Source: Reyranella sp.
GTDB taxonomy: Bacteria > Pseudomonadota > Alphaproteobacteria > Reyranellales > Reyranellaceae
Reading direction: 5' to 3'
Assembly: GCA_016780605.1 (NCBI GenBank)
Contig: JADHLS010000343.1
Span: forward strand, 1 to 6,139
Length of the DNA stretch: 6,139 bases
In this document: piece by piece, positions 1-5,595 of the stretch
Numbering within the stretch: position 1 is the stretch's first letter
How the letters are laid out: every line of letters starts with the position of its first letter
The notes under the pieces: generated by a model
The model's input: only the letters and a program-made list of their open reading frames with translations
Databases searched by the model: none
What the model was told of the DNA's origin: nothing
Position numbers and translations under genes: made by a program

Positions 1-6
1 TCATGA

Positions 7-24
7 GCGGGCCTGGAGGCCCGC
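7..24. terminator. GC-rich hairpin, possible terminator of an upstream gene
   Basis: A perfect 7-bp stem (GCGGGCC / GGCCCGC) closes a TGGA loop. It directly follows a TGA at 4-6 that could end an upstream plus-strand gene. No T-run follows, so a classical intrinsic terminator is not shown. It may be a weak terminator or a chance palindrome. Confidence 0.3.
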
Positions 25-94
25 GGTCCGGCAAGACGCCGCCATACAACGGCCAAAACTCTCCACAGGATGGACCCTGAGGCGGCCTGTGGCG

Positions 95-123
95 TTGAGC
101 CCTCACTGGCCATTGGCTATTGT
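95..123 (+). promoter_or_regulatory. Putative sigma70-type promoter of the motor-like operon
   Basis: TTGAGC at 95-100 and TATTGT at 118-123 are separated by exactly 17 bp. Each hexamer matches four of six consensus bases. Transcription would start near 130, leaving a leader of about 27 nt before the ATG at 157. The position fits transcription of the three genes that follow. This is a visual match only. Confidence 0.4.
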
Positions 124-156
124 CGAGCGAGAAATCCCGTGGAAAGGCAATCGGTT

Positions 157-849
157 ATGCCATCGTCTTCGGCCGTCGTGCTCGCCCTCGCCGCCGTGCT
201 CGGCCTTGGCGCGGCGTCGGCTCTTGCGCAGAGCGCCGGCTCGCGCGTGGTCGTCTATCCCACCCAGGGCGCGGCCAGCAGCTCATCGAGGACGGTCGTG
301 CCGGGAGGCGCCCTGCCCGCGCCGCCGCCGGGCCCCATCGAGAGCCGCATCGTGGCCCTGCCCGATGGCACCATCCCGGCCCTGCCCGCGGCGGCATCGG
401 CGGCGCCAGCGGCGGTCACGTCGGCCCCGATGGGACAGCCCGTCTATGTCGCGCCGCCGGTGACCTGGGGCGGAGGGACGAGCGTCGCCGCGGCCGCGCC
501 GCCATCCGCACCACCCGCGGCCCCCGTCGCCCCGCCCGTCGTGCCGGCCGTGCCCGGGCAGGGCGAGCCGCTCGCCGTGATCCCTTTCACGTTCCGGTCG
601 GCGATCCTGAACGCCGCCGCCAAGGCCGAGCTCGATCGCGTCGCCAGGACCGTCAAGGACAAGGGCCTGCGCCAGCTCGAGATCCGGGCCTTTGCCACGG
701 GCGGCGACATCGAGAGCCGCAAGGTCGCGTTGGCGCGCGCCCTGGTCGTGCGCAGCTACCTGATCGACCAGCGCCTGAAGGCGCGCATCGAGGTCGGCAG
801 CTTCAACGGCGAAGGCGAGCATGTCGAGATCGTGGTGCCGGGTTCGTGA
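157..849 (+). CDS. Exported Pro/Ala-rich protein with C-terminal OmpA-like domain
   Basis: This is a 230-residue protein. The ATG at 157 is preferred over an in-frame ATG at 70: it follows a GGAAAGG ribosome site at 141-147 and opens directly on a signal peptide (residues 1-24, hydrophobic core VVLALAAVLGLG, likely cleavage after ALA24). Residues about 45-138 form a low-complexity Pro/Ala-rich stretch, presumably a flexible periplasmic linker. Residues about 140-228 resemble an OmpA-family fold, with IPFTF, a helix AAAKAELDRVA, the strand LEIRAFATGG, then SRKVALARALVVRSYL and a final strand. The usual Asp after Gly-x-Thr in the diaminopimelate site is not in register (TGGD instead of TD), while the Arg in the LARA helix is kept. 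Peptidoglycan binding may therefore be weakened. It lies 48 bp ahead of the channel gene and probably works in the same periplasmic complex; this role is inferred from position. Confidence 0.82.
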   Translation: MPSSSAVVLALAAVLGLGAASALAQSAGSRVVVYPTQGAASSSSRTVVPGGALPAPPPGPIESRIVALPDGTIPALPAAASAAPAAVTSAPMGQPVYVAPPVTWGGGTSVAAAAPPSAPPAAPVAPPVVPAVPGQGEPLAVIPFTFRSAILNAAAKAELDRVARTVKDKGLRQLEIRAFATGGDIESRKVALARALVVRSYLIDQRLKARIEVGSFNGEGEHVEIVVPGS

Positions 850-897
850 CCAGGCTCGTGACCGCCCAGGCGCCGTTCGCCCGCGGCCACTGACCGC

Positions 898-2196
898 ATG
901 AGCAGCCCCCTCCCCTATCTTGTTCGCATGCTGCTGTTCCTGGTGGCGGTCGCTGGGCTTGGCTACGTGCTGCACCAGGACCTGCTGCGCGTCTTCATGA
1001 ACACGCCGATCCTGAACGGCGTGATCGTGGCCGTCCTGCTGATCGGCATCTTCTTCGTCATGCGTCAGGTCATCTCGCTGTGGCCGGAAGTGAAGTGGCT
1101 GCGGCGCTTCCACCATCGCGAGGAAGGCGCACCGCCGCTCGAGACGCACACGATCGACCTCCTTGTGCCGCTCGGCACCATGCTGGGCGAGCGCCAGGAC
1201 CGGCTGCGCCTGTCGCCGACCGTGACCCGCGCCGTGCTCGACGGCATCGCCAGCCGGCTGGACGAACGCCGCGAGCTCACGCGCTACCTGATCGGGCTGC
1301 TGATCTTCCTCGGCCTGCTCGGCACCTTCTGGGGCCTGCTCGAAACCATCGGCGCGGTGGCCGACGCCATCGGCAAGCTGCAGGTCTCGGGTGGCGACGC
1401 CACCGCCATGTTCGCGAGGCTGCGGGAGAGCATCGAAGGCCCGTTGAAGGGCATGGCGACCGCCTTCGGCGCCTCGCTGTTCGGCCTGTCGGGCTCGCTG
1501 GTGCTGGGCTTCCTCGAGCTGCAGGCGAGCCAGGCGCAGGGCCGCTTCCACATCGAGCTCGAGGAATGGCTGGCCGGCGCCACCCGGCTCTCGAGCGGCG
1601 CCGTCGCCGACGGCGAACAGGGCGTATCGGCCTATGTCGAAGCGCTGCTCGAGCGCACCGCCGACGGGCTGGACGATCTCACGCGCACCCTGCGTCGCGC
1701 CGAGGAAGGCCGCGAGGCGACGGTGGCGGCGAGCGCCACGCTGGTCGAGCGGCTGGCGGCCCTCGCCGAGGCCATGCGCGGCCAGCAGACGCTTCTCGCG
1801 CGCATGGGCGAGCAGTCGATCGAGTTGCGCTCCGCCATCAATCGCCTCAGCGAGCGCTCGGCGTCGGAGACCGACCGCGAGGCCCTGGCCAACCATCAGC
1901 GCTCGATCGAGGGTCATCTTGCCCGCATCGTCGAGGAGAGCACGCGCAGCCGCGCCGCCCTCGCCGAGGAAATGCGGGTGTTGGCCGGCCGCCTGGCCGA
2001 CCGCGCCTCGCCCGATGAACGCGAGGCCGTGCTGGCGCATCAGCGCAACATCGAGGCTCATCTCGCCCGCCTGGTCGACGAGAACGTGCGCGGCCGCACC
2101 GCGCTCGCCGACGAGCTGCGCGGCGAGTTCCGGCTGCTCGCCCGCACCGTCGCCTCGGCTTCGCGCGGCGCAGTGCATCCGCCGGGCGAGAGCTAG
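898..2196 (+). CDS. MotA/TolQ/ExbB-type proton channel protein with long coiled-coil tail
   Basis: This is a 432-residue inner-membrane protein. Likely TM segments are residues about 6-25, 40-58, 129-152 and 184-207. The third holds the family motif LGLLGTFWGL (T143) and the fourth MATAFGASLFGL (T188), where MotA/ExbB proteins keep small and hydroxylated residues along the ion path. The long loop between TM2 and TM3 should be cytoplasmic, as in MotA-type subunits. Residues about 240-425 are charged and heptad-like, forming a cytoplasmic coiled coil with a 48-residue tandem duplication. The gene ends 3 bp before the MotB-like gene, so the two are almost certainly co-translated partners. In known relatives, five channel subunits surround two MotB-type subunits and use proton flow to drive rotation. 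The work done by this complex is unknown. No strong ribosome site precedes the ATG at 898; M11 (928) is an alternative start but would cut the first TM. Confidence 0.88.
   Translation: MSSPLPYLVRMLLFLVAVAGLGYVLHQDLLRVFMNTPILNGVIVAVLLIGIFFVMRQVISLWPEVKWLRRFHHREEGAPPLETHTIDLLVPLGTMLGERQDRLRLSPTVTRAVLDGIASRLDERRELTRYLIGLLIFLGLLGTFWGLLETIGAVADAIGKLQVSGGDATAMFARLRESIEGPLKGMATAFGASLFGLSGSLVLGFLELQASQAQGRFHIELEEWLAGATRLSSGAVADGEQGVSAYVEALLERTADGLDDLTRTLRRAEEGREATVAASATLVERLAALAEAMRGQQTLLARMGEQSIELRSAINRLSERSASETDREALANHQRSIEGHLARIVEESTRSRAALAEEMRVLAGRLADRASPDEREAVLAHQRNIEAHLARLVDENVRGRTALADELRGEFRLLARTVASASRGAVHPPGES
1873..2160 (+). repeat. In-gene tandem duplication, two 144-bp units in the coiled-coil tail
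   Basis: Unit 1 (1873-2016, residues 326-373) and unit 2 (2017-2160, residues 374-421) align without gaps at exactly 144 bp. By eye, 21 of the first 35 residues are identical, including HQR-IE-HLAR-V. The last dozen residues diverge. A fainter third copy may lie upstream: LAR at 300-302 followed by E-x-S and R-x-A, 41 residues before the same motif at 341-343, which is one heptad short of 48. Confidence 0.75.
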
Positions 2197-2199
2197 CCG

Positions 2200-3396
2200 A
2201 TGGCCGCCATCTCCTCGCGCCGGCGCGGTGGTCCCGACTACACCTGGCCGGGCTATGTCGACGCGCTGACGACATTGTTGATGGTGCTGATCTTCCTTCT
2301 GACGCTGTTCAGCGTCGGGCAGTTCACGCTCAGCAACGCGCTCAGCAGCCGCGACAGCGTCATCGAACAGCTCGGCCGCCAGCTCGGCGACCTCGCCACC
2401 CAGCTCAACATCGAGAAGCGCGCGTCCGAGAACCTGCAGAAGGATCTCGAGCAGCTCACCCTGCAGCTGCGCCAGGCGCGCAGCGAACGCGACAGACTGG
2501 GCGGCGACCTGGCTGCTGAGCGCCGCACGTCGGAGGGCCTCAAGATCGAGCGCGACCAGCTCACCGAACGGCTGACCTCGATGCTGGCCGAGCGCGACAA
2601 GCTCGCCACCGCGCTCGCCGGCGCCGCCAAGGAGCAGGAGGCCAAGACTGCCGACCTGCAGAAGGAGGTCGAGCGCCAACGGCTCGAGCTGACACGCCTC
2701 GCCGCTTCGCTCGCCGCCGCCAACGAGGAGAAGGGCAAGCTGTTCGGCGACCTCACCGAGGAGCAGAAGCTGTCGGCCGAGCAGAAGGCCGCTGTCGTGC
2801 GCATGACGGCCGAGATGGCGGGCCTGCGCGACGAGCTCTCACGGCTCAACGCCGCTCTCGATGCTTCCGAGGCCAAGTCGAAGGAGCAGCAGGCGCAGAT
2901 CGTCGATCTCGGCCAGAAGCTCAACCGAGCGCTCGCCAGCAAGGTCGAGGAGCTGGCGCGCTACCGCTCGGAATTCTTCGGCAAGCTGCGCGAGGCGCTG
3001 GCCGGCCAGCGCGACGTGCAGATCGTGGGCGACCGTTTCGTGTTCCAGTCGGAGGTGCTGTTCCCGTCCGGTTCGGCACAGCTGCAGCCGGCCGGCGAGA
3101 AGCAGCTTGCGGAGGTCGCGCAGCGCCTGATCGAGATCGCCTCGCGCATTCCCAAGGACATCAACTGGGTGCTGCAGGTCGACGGCCACACCGACGACAA
3201 GCCGATCCGCAACGTGGTCTTCCCGTCGAACTGGGAGCTGTCCGCGGCGCGCGCCATCGCCGTCGTGAAGTTCCTGCACAGCCAGGGCATTCCCAACGAA
3301 CGCCTGGTGGCGGCGGGCTACGGCGAATACCAGCCGCTGTCGGCCATCGACAGCGCCCGCAACCGCCGCATCGAGCTCAAGCTCACCAGCCGTTAG
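2200..3396 (+). CDS. MotB/TolR-like protein with coiled coil and OmpA peptidoglycan-binding domain
   Basis: This is a 398-residue partner of the preceding channel subunit. A short basic cytoplasmic N-terminus (SSRRRGG) leads to one TM helix (about 20-42) starting WPGYVDALTTLLMVLIFLL. D21 sits where MotB and TolR carry the proton-accepting Asp. Residues about 48-255 are a continuous charged coiled coil rich in Glu, Arg, Gln and Leu, far longer than the plug/linker of flagellar MotB. Residues about 275-398 are an OmpA/MotB domain with FPSGSAQL, VDGHTDDKPI (328-336), NWELSAARA (344-352) and a closing NRRIELKL. The Asp of HTDD and R351 match the usual diaminopimelate-binding positions. The protein should span the periplasm and anchor the motor to the cell wall. 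Its start follows the upstream stop by 3 bp, with a weak GGGCGAGAG ribosome site. It is not assigned as flagellar MotB because of the extended coiled coil and the lack of flagellar neighbours. Confidence 0.9.
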   Translation: MAAISSRRRGGPDYTWPGYVDALTTLLMVLIFLLTLFSVGQFTLSNALSSRDSVIEQLGRQLGDLATQLNIEKRASENLQKDLEQLTLQLRQARSERDRLGGDLAAERRTSEGLKIERDQLTERLTSMLAERDKLATALAGAAKEQEAKTADLQKEVERQRLELTRLAASLAAANEEKGKLFGDLTEEQKLSAEQKAAVVRMTAEMAGLRDELSRLNAALDASEAKSKEQQAQIVDLGQKLNRALASKVEELARYRSEFFGKLREALAGQRDVQIVGDRFVFQSEVLFPSGSAQLQPAGEKQLAEVAQRLIEIASRIPKDINWVLQVDGHTDDKPIRNVVFPSNWELSAARAIAVVKFLHSQGIPNERLVAAGYGEYQPLSAIDSARNRRIELKLTSR

Positions 3397-3406
3397 TCTT
3401 CGTCTT

Positions 3407-3501
3407 CCTCATTGCCGGGAGCGCGGCACTCCAGTGCCGCTCATGGGCCGTTGAAACAGATGAAGACGCGCCACTGGAGTGGCGCGCTCCCGGCAATGAG
3501 G
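3407..3501. repeat. Nested palindrome between convergent genes (REP-like, possible bidirectional terminator)
   Basis: Two 34-nt arms (3407-3440 and 3468-3501) are inverted copies differing at only two positions. Each arm ends in its own 18-nt hairpin: 3423-3440 (gcggcactccagtgccgc) and 3468-3485 (gcgccactggagtggcgc). These sit on an outer stem of 16-18 bp (3407-3424 with 3484-3501), with a 27-nt linker at 3441-3467. The two arm differences form a single base pair of the inner hairpin: G3426-C3437 on the left is C3471-G3482 on the right, so both hairpins stay perfect. The element starts 10 bp after the MotB-like stop and ends 3 bp before the stop of the convergent doxD-like gene. It could terminate both transcripts. 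It also resembles dispersed extragenic palindromes. Confidence 0.85.
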
Positions 3502-3504
3502 CGT

Positions 3505-4575
3505 TCAGCGCCTAGCGTCGGCCAACTTCACGCTGAAGCTGGCGCCGTCGACATTGCCCGCCATCAGGGTGGCGGGCTCGCCCGGCGCGAGCGCCGTACC
3601 GGCCACCCGCGGAAGCGTGATGACGGCCTTGGCACCCATCCCCGCGACAATGCCGTACGGCCCGGCCTTGAAGATGTTGTAGGCGTACGTGTTGCGGAAA
3701 GCGTCGGCGGGAAGACGCGACAGCGCCTCGCTGTTCCAGCTTGCCAGCACTTGCCCCTGCCGGCCCAGCAGCTCGACCTTCATGATATGGGCCGGGATGT
3801 CTGCGGTGCCGCCGTCGAGATAGGCGGCAAAACGCACGCCGCCGTCGGGCAACACGCTGGCGTCGCTCAGCGTGAAATGGTGGCTCGTCGCACTCACCCG
3901 GCCGCTGTGGTAGGGCGTGACTAGGGAACCGCGAAAGTAGTTGTAGGTCGCGAGGTTGAACGCCAGCACGGCCGCCAGCACCGCGAGACCGAGATTGCGA
4001 AAGGCCCTGTCCGCCAGGGGCAGCGGCAGGCTTCCGCCCAGCCAGCGAAACCACCAGCGCTCCGCGAGAGCGGGACGGCGTCGCAGCATGACGTTGTCGA
4101 GGGAATAGGCGCCGCTGCCGGCCAGCACGAGCGTGGCGCCCATCGCCAGATTGCACGACGCCATCGTCCATTCGTCGATGCAGGTGCCGCCCTGCCAGCC
4201 GAACATCAGCATCAGCAGGATCGAGAATCCCATCGTCGCCAACGCCGCCAATCGCGTCATCAGACCGGCGACCAACGCCAGGCCGGCGATCAGCTCGGCC
4301 GCACTGAACAGGATCAGCGCCGAATAGAGCACCAAGAAGTGCTGCAGCAGCCAGGCAATCAGCTGGTCCATGCCCAGCAGGGCGCCGGGCATGGCGCTCT
4401 GGAACTTGTTGGCCATCCAGCTATGGGCGTCCGGGTCGAGCTTCTGCGGATCGTAGATGAAGCGGCGCGAGCCGCCGCCCCAGTAGATGAAGCCCTGGGT
4501 GATCCGGACCGACAGCAGGGCGATGGCCGCAGTGCGCCAATGCCGCTCAATGGGTGCGGCGGTCGTGGATTGCAT
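3505..4575 (-). CDS. doxD: Fused DoxD-DoxA protein, thiosulfate:quinone oxidoreductase small-subunit family
   Basis: This is a 356-residue membrane protein. The ATG at 4575-4573 follows a strong GAGGAG ribosome site (complement of 4581-4586) at 7-nt spacing. The N-terminal part (about 14-205) matches the DoxD family: SVRITQGFIYWGGGSRRFIYDP, several TM helices (about 14-32, 72-103, 107-127, 140-155, 193-209), and the segment GWQGGTCIDEWTMASCN with C132 and C141. The C-terminal part (about 210-352) matches DoxA: YNYFRGSLVTPYHSG, beta-rich extracytoplasmic sequence, and NTYAYNIFKAGPYGIVAGMG. In Acidianus, DoxD and DoxA are separate subunits that oxidise thiosulfate to tetrathionate and reduce quinone; fused bacterial homologues exist. 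No other sulfur-oxidation gene is visible here, so the physiological substrate is unproven. The family call comes from recognised sequence pattern, not a search. The gene is convergent with the motor operon. Confidence 0.82.
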   Translation of the reverse strand: MQSTTAAPIERHWRTAAIALLSVRITQGFIYWGGGSRRFIYDPQKLDPDAHSWMANKFQSAMPGALLGMDQLIAWLLQHFLVLYSALILFSAAELIAGLALVAGLMTRLAALATMGFSILLMLMFGWQGGTCIDEWTMASCNLAMGATLVLAGSGAYSLDNVMLRRRPALAERWWFRWLGGSLPLPLADRAFRNLGLAVLAAVLAFNLATYNYFRGSLVTPYHSGRVSATSHHFTLSDASVLPDGGVRFAAYLDGGTADIPAHIMKVELLGRQGQVLASWNSEALSRLPADAFRNTYAYNIFKAGPYGIVAGMGAKAVITLPRVAGTALAPGEPATLMAGNVDGASFSVKLADARR

Positions 4576-4689
4576 GATTGCTCCTCAGATAGTCGGCGAC
4601 GCCAACTCATGCTTTTCCGGATCGCCGGCATCCTGCCGGCTCACGCTTATGATGCCGGCTGGAAGCCGACCGTCCGGAAGACATGATTG
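4573..4689. repeat. REP-like imperfect inverted repeat flanked by an 8-bp direct repeat
   Basis: The core at 4615-4679 is an imperfect stem-loop. Its outer 7 bp are ttccgga (4615-4621) and tccggaa (4673-4679). Its inner arms are tcc-t-gccggc (4631-4640) and gccggc-t-gga (4654-4663), around the loop tcacgcttatgat. CATGATTG occurs at 4573-4580 and again at 4682-4689; a short inverted pair, gctcct (4580-4585) and aggagc (4690-4695), lies just beside the copies. Read on the plus strand, the core would encode AGILPAHAYDAGWKP. I recall this kind of peptide recurring in spurious ORFs of unrelated genomes, which suggests a dispersed repeat. The left direct-repeat copy includes the doxD-like start codon. 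Confidence 0.6.
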
Positions 4690-4706
4690 AGGAGCGGCCT
4701 GGAAGA

Positions 4707-4931
4707 TCAGCCGCCCAGGCTGTCCGGCTCGGGCATGTCGCGGATCAGCCGGTCGCTGTCGGCGGTGCGCGGATGCTGCTTGTGGAGAAAGATCGCGAGC
4801 TGCTCGCGGGTGCCCTCTCCCGCCGATCGGACCGCCGCCTCGAAAAGCTCGTGCTGAACTTCGGTCGGCAAGCGACCCCAAACAGCTGCGGTGCCGTGGC
4901 CGAGTGCGGCCATCAATTCATTGGAAGCCAT
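4707..4931 (-). CDS. Small conserved hypothetical protein (74 aa)
   Basis: This 74-residue soluble protein has no signal peptide or TM segment. It starts at the ATG complementary to 4929-4931, with an excellent GAGGAGGT ribosome site (complement of 4937-4944) at 5-nt spacing and a good promoter further upstream. The sequence has a helical N-terminal half (MASNELMAALGHGTAAVWGR, then LPTEVQHELFEAAVRSAGEG), a second segment REQLAIFLHKQHPRT, and a short tail MPEPDSLGG. I recall very similar small proteins annotated as hypothetical in alphaproteobacteria but know no function. Three histidines and the HKQHPRT segment are visible, but no metal site can be claimed. The gene is tandem with the doxD-like gene downstream, though the 131-bp gap with the REP-like element argues against tight coupling. 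Confidence 0.8.
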   Translation of the reverse strand: MASNELMAALGHGTAAVWGRLPTEVQHELFEAAVRSAGEGTREQLAIFLHKQHPRTADSDRLIRDMPEPDSLGG

Positions 4932-4969
4932 GCCGCACCTCCTCGCCGGAAAGCCGGACGACAGGAGGG

Positions 4970-4998
4970 ATAATAGTCAGAGCCGCAGCCCGACGCAA
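4970..4998 (-). promoter_or_regulatory. Putative sigma70 promoter for the 74-aa gene
   Basis: On the minus strand, TTGCGT (complement of 4993-4998) and TATTAT (complement of 4970-4975) are separated by 17 bp. The -10 matches five of six consensus bases. Transcription would start near 4963, giving a leader of about 32 nt that includes the strong ribosome site. Spacing and position are close to ideal. Confidence 0.55.
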
Positions 4999-5088
4999 AA
5001 ATGATCAGCCGCTGGGAGCCATCAGCGGGCGACACGCCACATATCGTGGCCCGACCGGGCTAACTGCGCGATTCTGCGCCCTATGGTA

Positions 5089-5144
5089 CGCAAATATTCG
5101 ATTTGATTACTTGACTAATCGATAATCGTAGTAATATACTTGCG
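5089..5144. promoter_or_regulatory. AT-rich symmetric element, candidate operator
   Basis: The stretch 5081-5140 is about 30% GC by count, in sharp contrast to its GC-rich surroundings. ATTACT (5106-5111) and AGTAAT (5130-5135) form an inverted repeat whose exact centre (5120/5121) is the palindrome ATCGAT. A second pair, cgcaaatat (5089-5097) and atacttgcg (5136-5144), is inverted with one mismatch but is off-centre by 8 nt on the left. TTGACT at 5111-5116 lies 15 bp before TAATAT (5132-5137) on the plus strand, a poorly spaced promoter-like pair facing the 3' end of the DUF1489 gene. The element lies about 90 bp upstream of the -35 of the 74-aa gene, so a regulator binding site is possible. 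No regulator is identified. Confidence 0.4.
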
Positions 5145-5160
5145 AATGCATCGCTGCCGG

Positions 5161-5595
5161 CTACAGCAGCCCCAACCTTTTGAGCTCCGCTGCCATTTCC
5201 GGCGGCATGTCGGCCATCGTGTCGCCCTTCGAAAGGTCGGGCGGTGCGCGTTCCGGCTCGAGGTATCGCCAACCCTGGAACGCCTGGCAGGCACGTGGCG
5301 AGGTCGGGATCAGGGTGCGCTTGACCTTGATGCGGCAGTATTTACGGCCGTCATCTTCGGCGATGTGCTCCTCGAAGCCGACCAGCTCCTGGCGGCAGCG
5401 GATGACGCCGCGCACCACCCAGTAGAGCGAGCCGCCGGCCAGCAGTTCCTCCGACCGGCGCGGCGTGTTGCGGGTATAGACCCAGTGCGGCGAGCGTGGG
5501 CTCTGCCGGCGCTGCTTGCGCCGAGCCGCCTGTACTTTCTTCATGTGTGCAAGGTTGTCGACGCCGACCGCCAACTTGATCAAATGCAACGCCAT
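5161..5595 (-). CDS. DUF1489 family protein
   Basis: This 144-residue protein is recognised from the family pattern: an N-terminal MALHLIKLAVGVD, the central SEELLAGGSLYWVVRGVIRCRQELVGFEE, the late AFQGWRYLEPERAPPDL, and the C-terminal MPPEMAAELKRLGLL. These cover essentially the whole family length, so the gene looks intact. DUF1489 is known to me as an alphaproteobacterial family with no assigned function; there is no signal peptide or TM helix, so it should be cytoplasmic. The segment at residues 20-37 is rich in Lys, Arg and Gln. The ATG at 5595-5593 is the first possible ATG after an in-frame TAA (complement of 5605-5607). Only a weak GCGCGAG precedes it, whereas a strong GAGGAGG lies 23 nt upstream. 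It is divergent from the macroglobulin-like gene across a 172-bp gap. Confidence 0.85.
   Translation of the reverse strand: MALHLIKLAVGVDNLAHMKKVQAARRKQRRQSPRSPHWVYTRNTPRRSEELLAGGSLYWVVRGVIRCRQELVGFEEHIAEDDGRKYCRIKVKRTLIPTSPRACQAFQGWRYLEPERAPPDLSKGDTMADMPPEMAAELKRLGLL

Noticed and set aside
70..156. Start of the first gene at the upstream ATG (70)
   Set aside because: The extra 29 residues would mask the signal peptide and overlap the putative promoter; the ATG at 157 has a ribosome site and opens directly on the signal sequence.
283..2679. A 798-codon open frame on the minus strand running across the three-gene operon
   Set aside because: It overlaps three plus-strand genes with clear domains, signal peptide and TM motifs. 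Its translation is low-complexity (Ala, Arg, Gln, Leu, Gly) with no recognisable family. Long antisense frames are expected opposite GC-rich genes with strong third-position bias.
898..3396. Zorya anti-phage system (ZorA/ZorB)
   Set aside because: The pair has ZorAB-like architecture, but no ZorC, ZorD or ZorE gene follows; the next genes are a convergent doxD-like gene and a small hypothetical. An OmpA-like gene precedes instead, and the surroundings look like core alphaproteobacterial genes.
898..3396. Flagellar MotA/MotB stator genes
   Set aside because: No flagellar genes are nearby, and both proteins have much longer coiled coils than flagellar stators.
3412..3924. 170-codon plus-strand frame through the palindrome and into the doxD-like gene
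   Set aside because: It consists of the palindrome plus the antisense of the DoxA domain; no family resemblance and no ribosome site.
4339..4686. Plus-strand frame ending in AGILPAHAYDAGWKP
   Set aside because: It is antisense to the doxD-like N-terminus and its tail is the translated REP-like repeat, a known source of spurious proteins.
5009..5028. Hairpin ccgctg / cagcgg with an 8-nt loop
   Set aside because: Short 6-bp stem, common by chance in GC-rich DNA, and not next to a stop codon or T-run.
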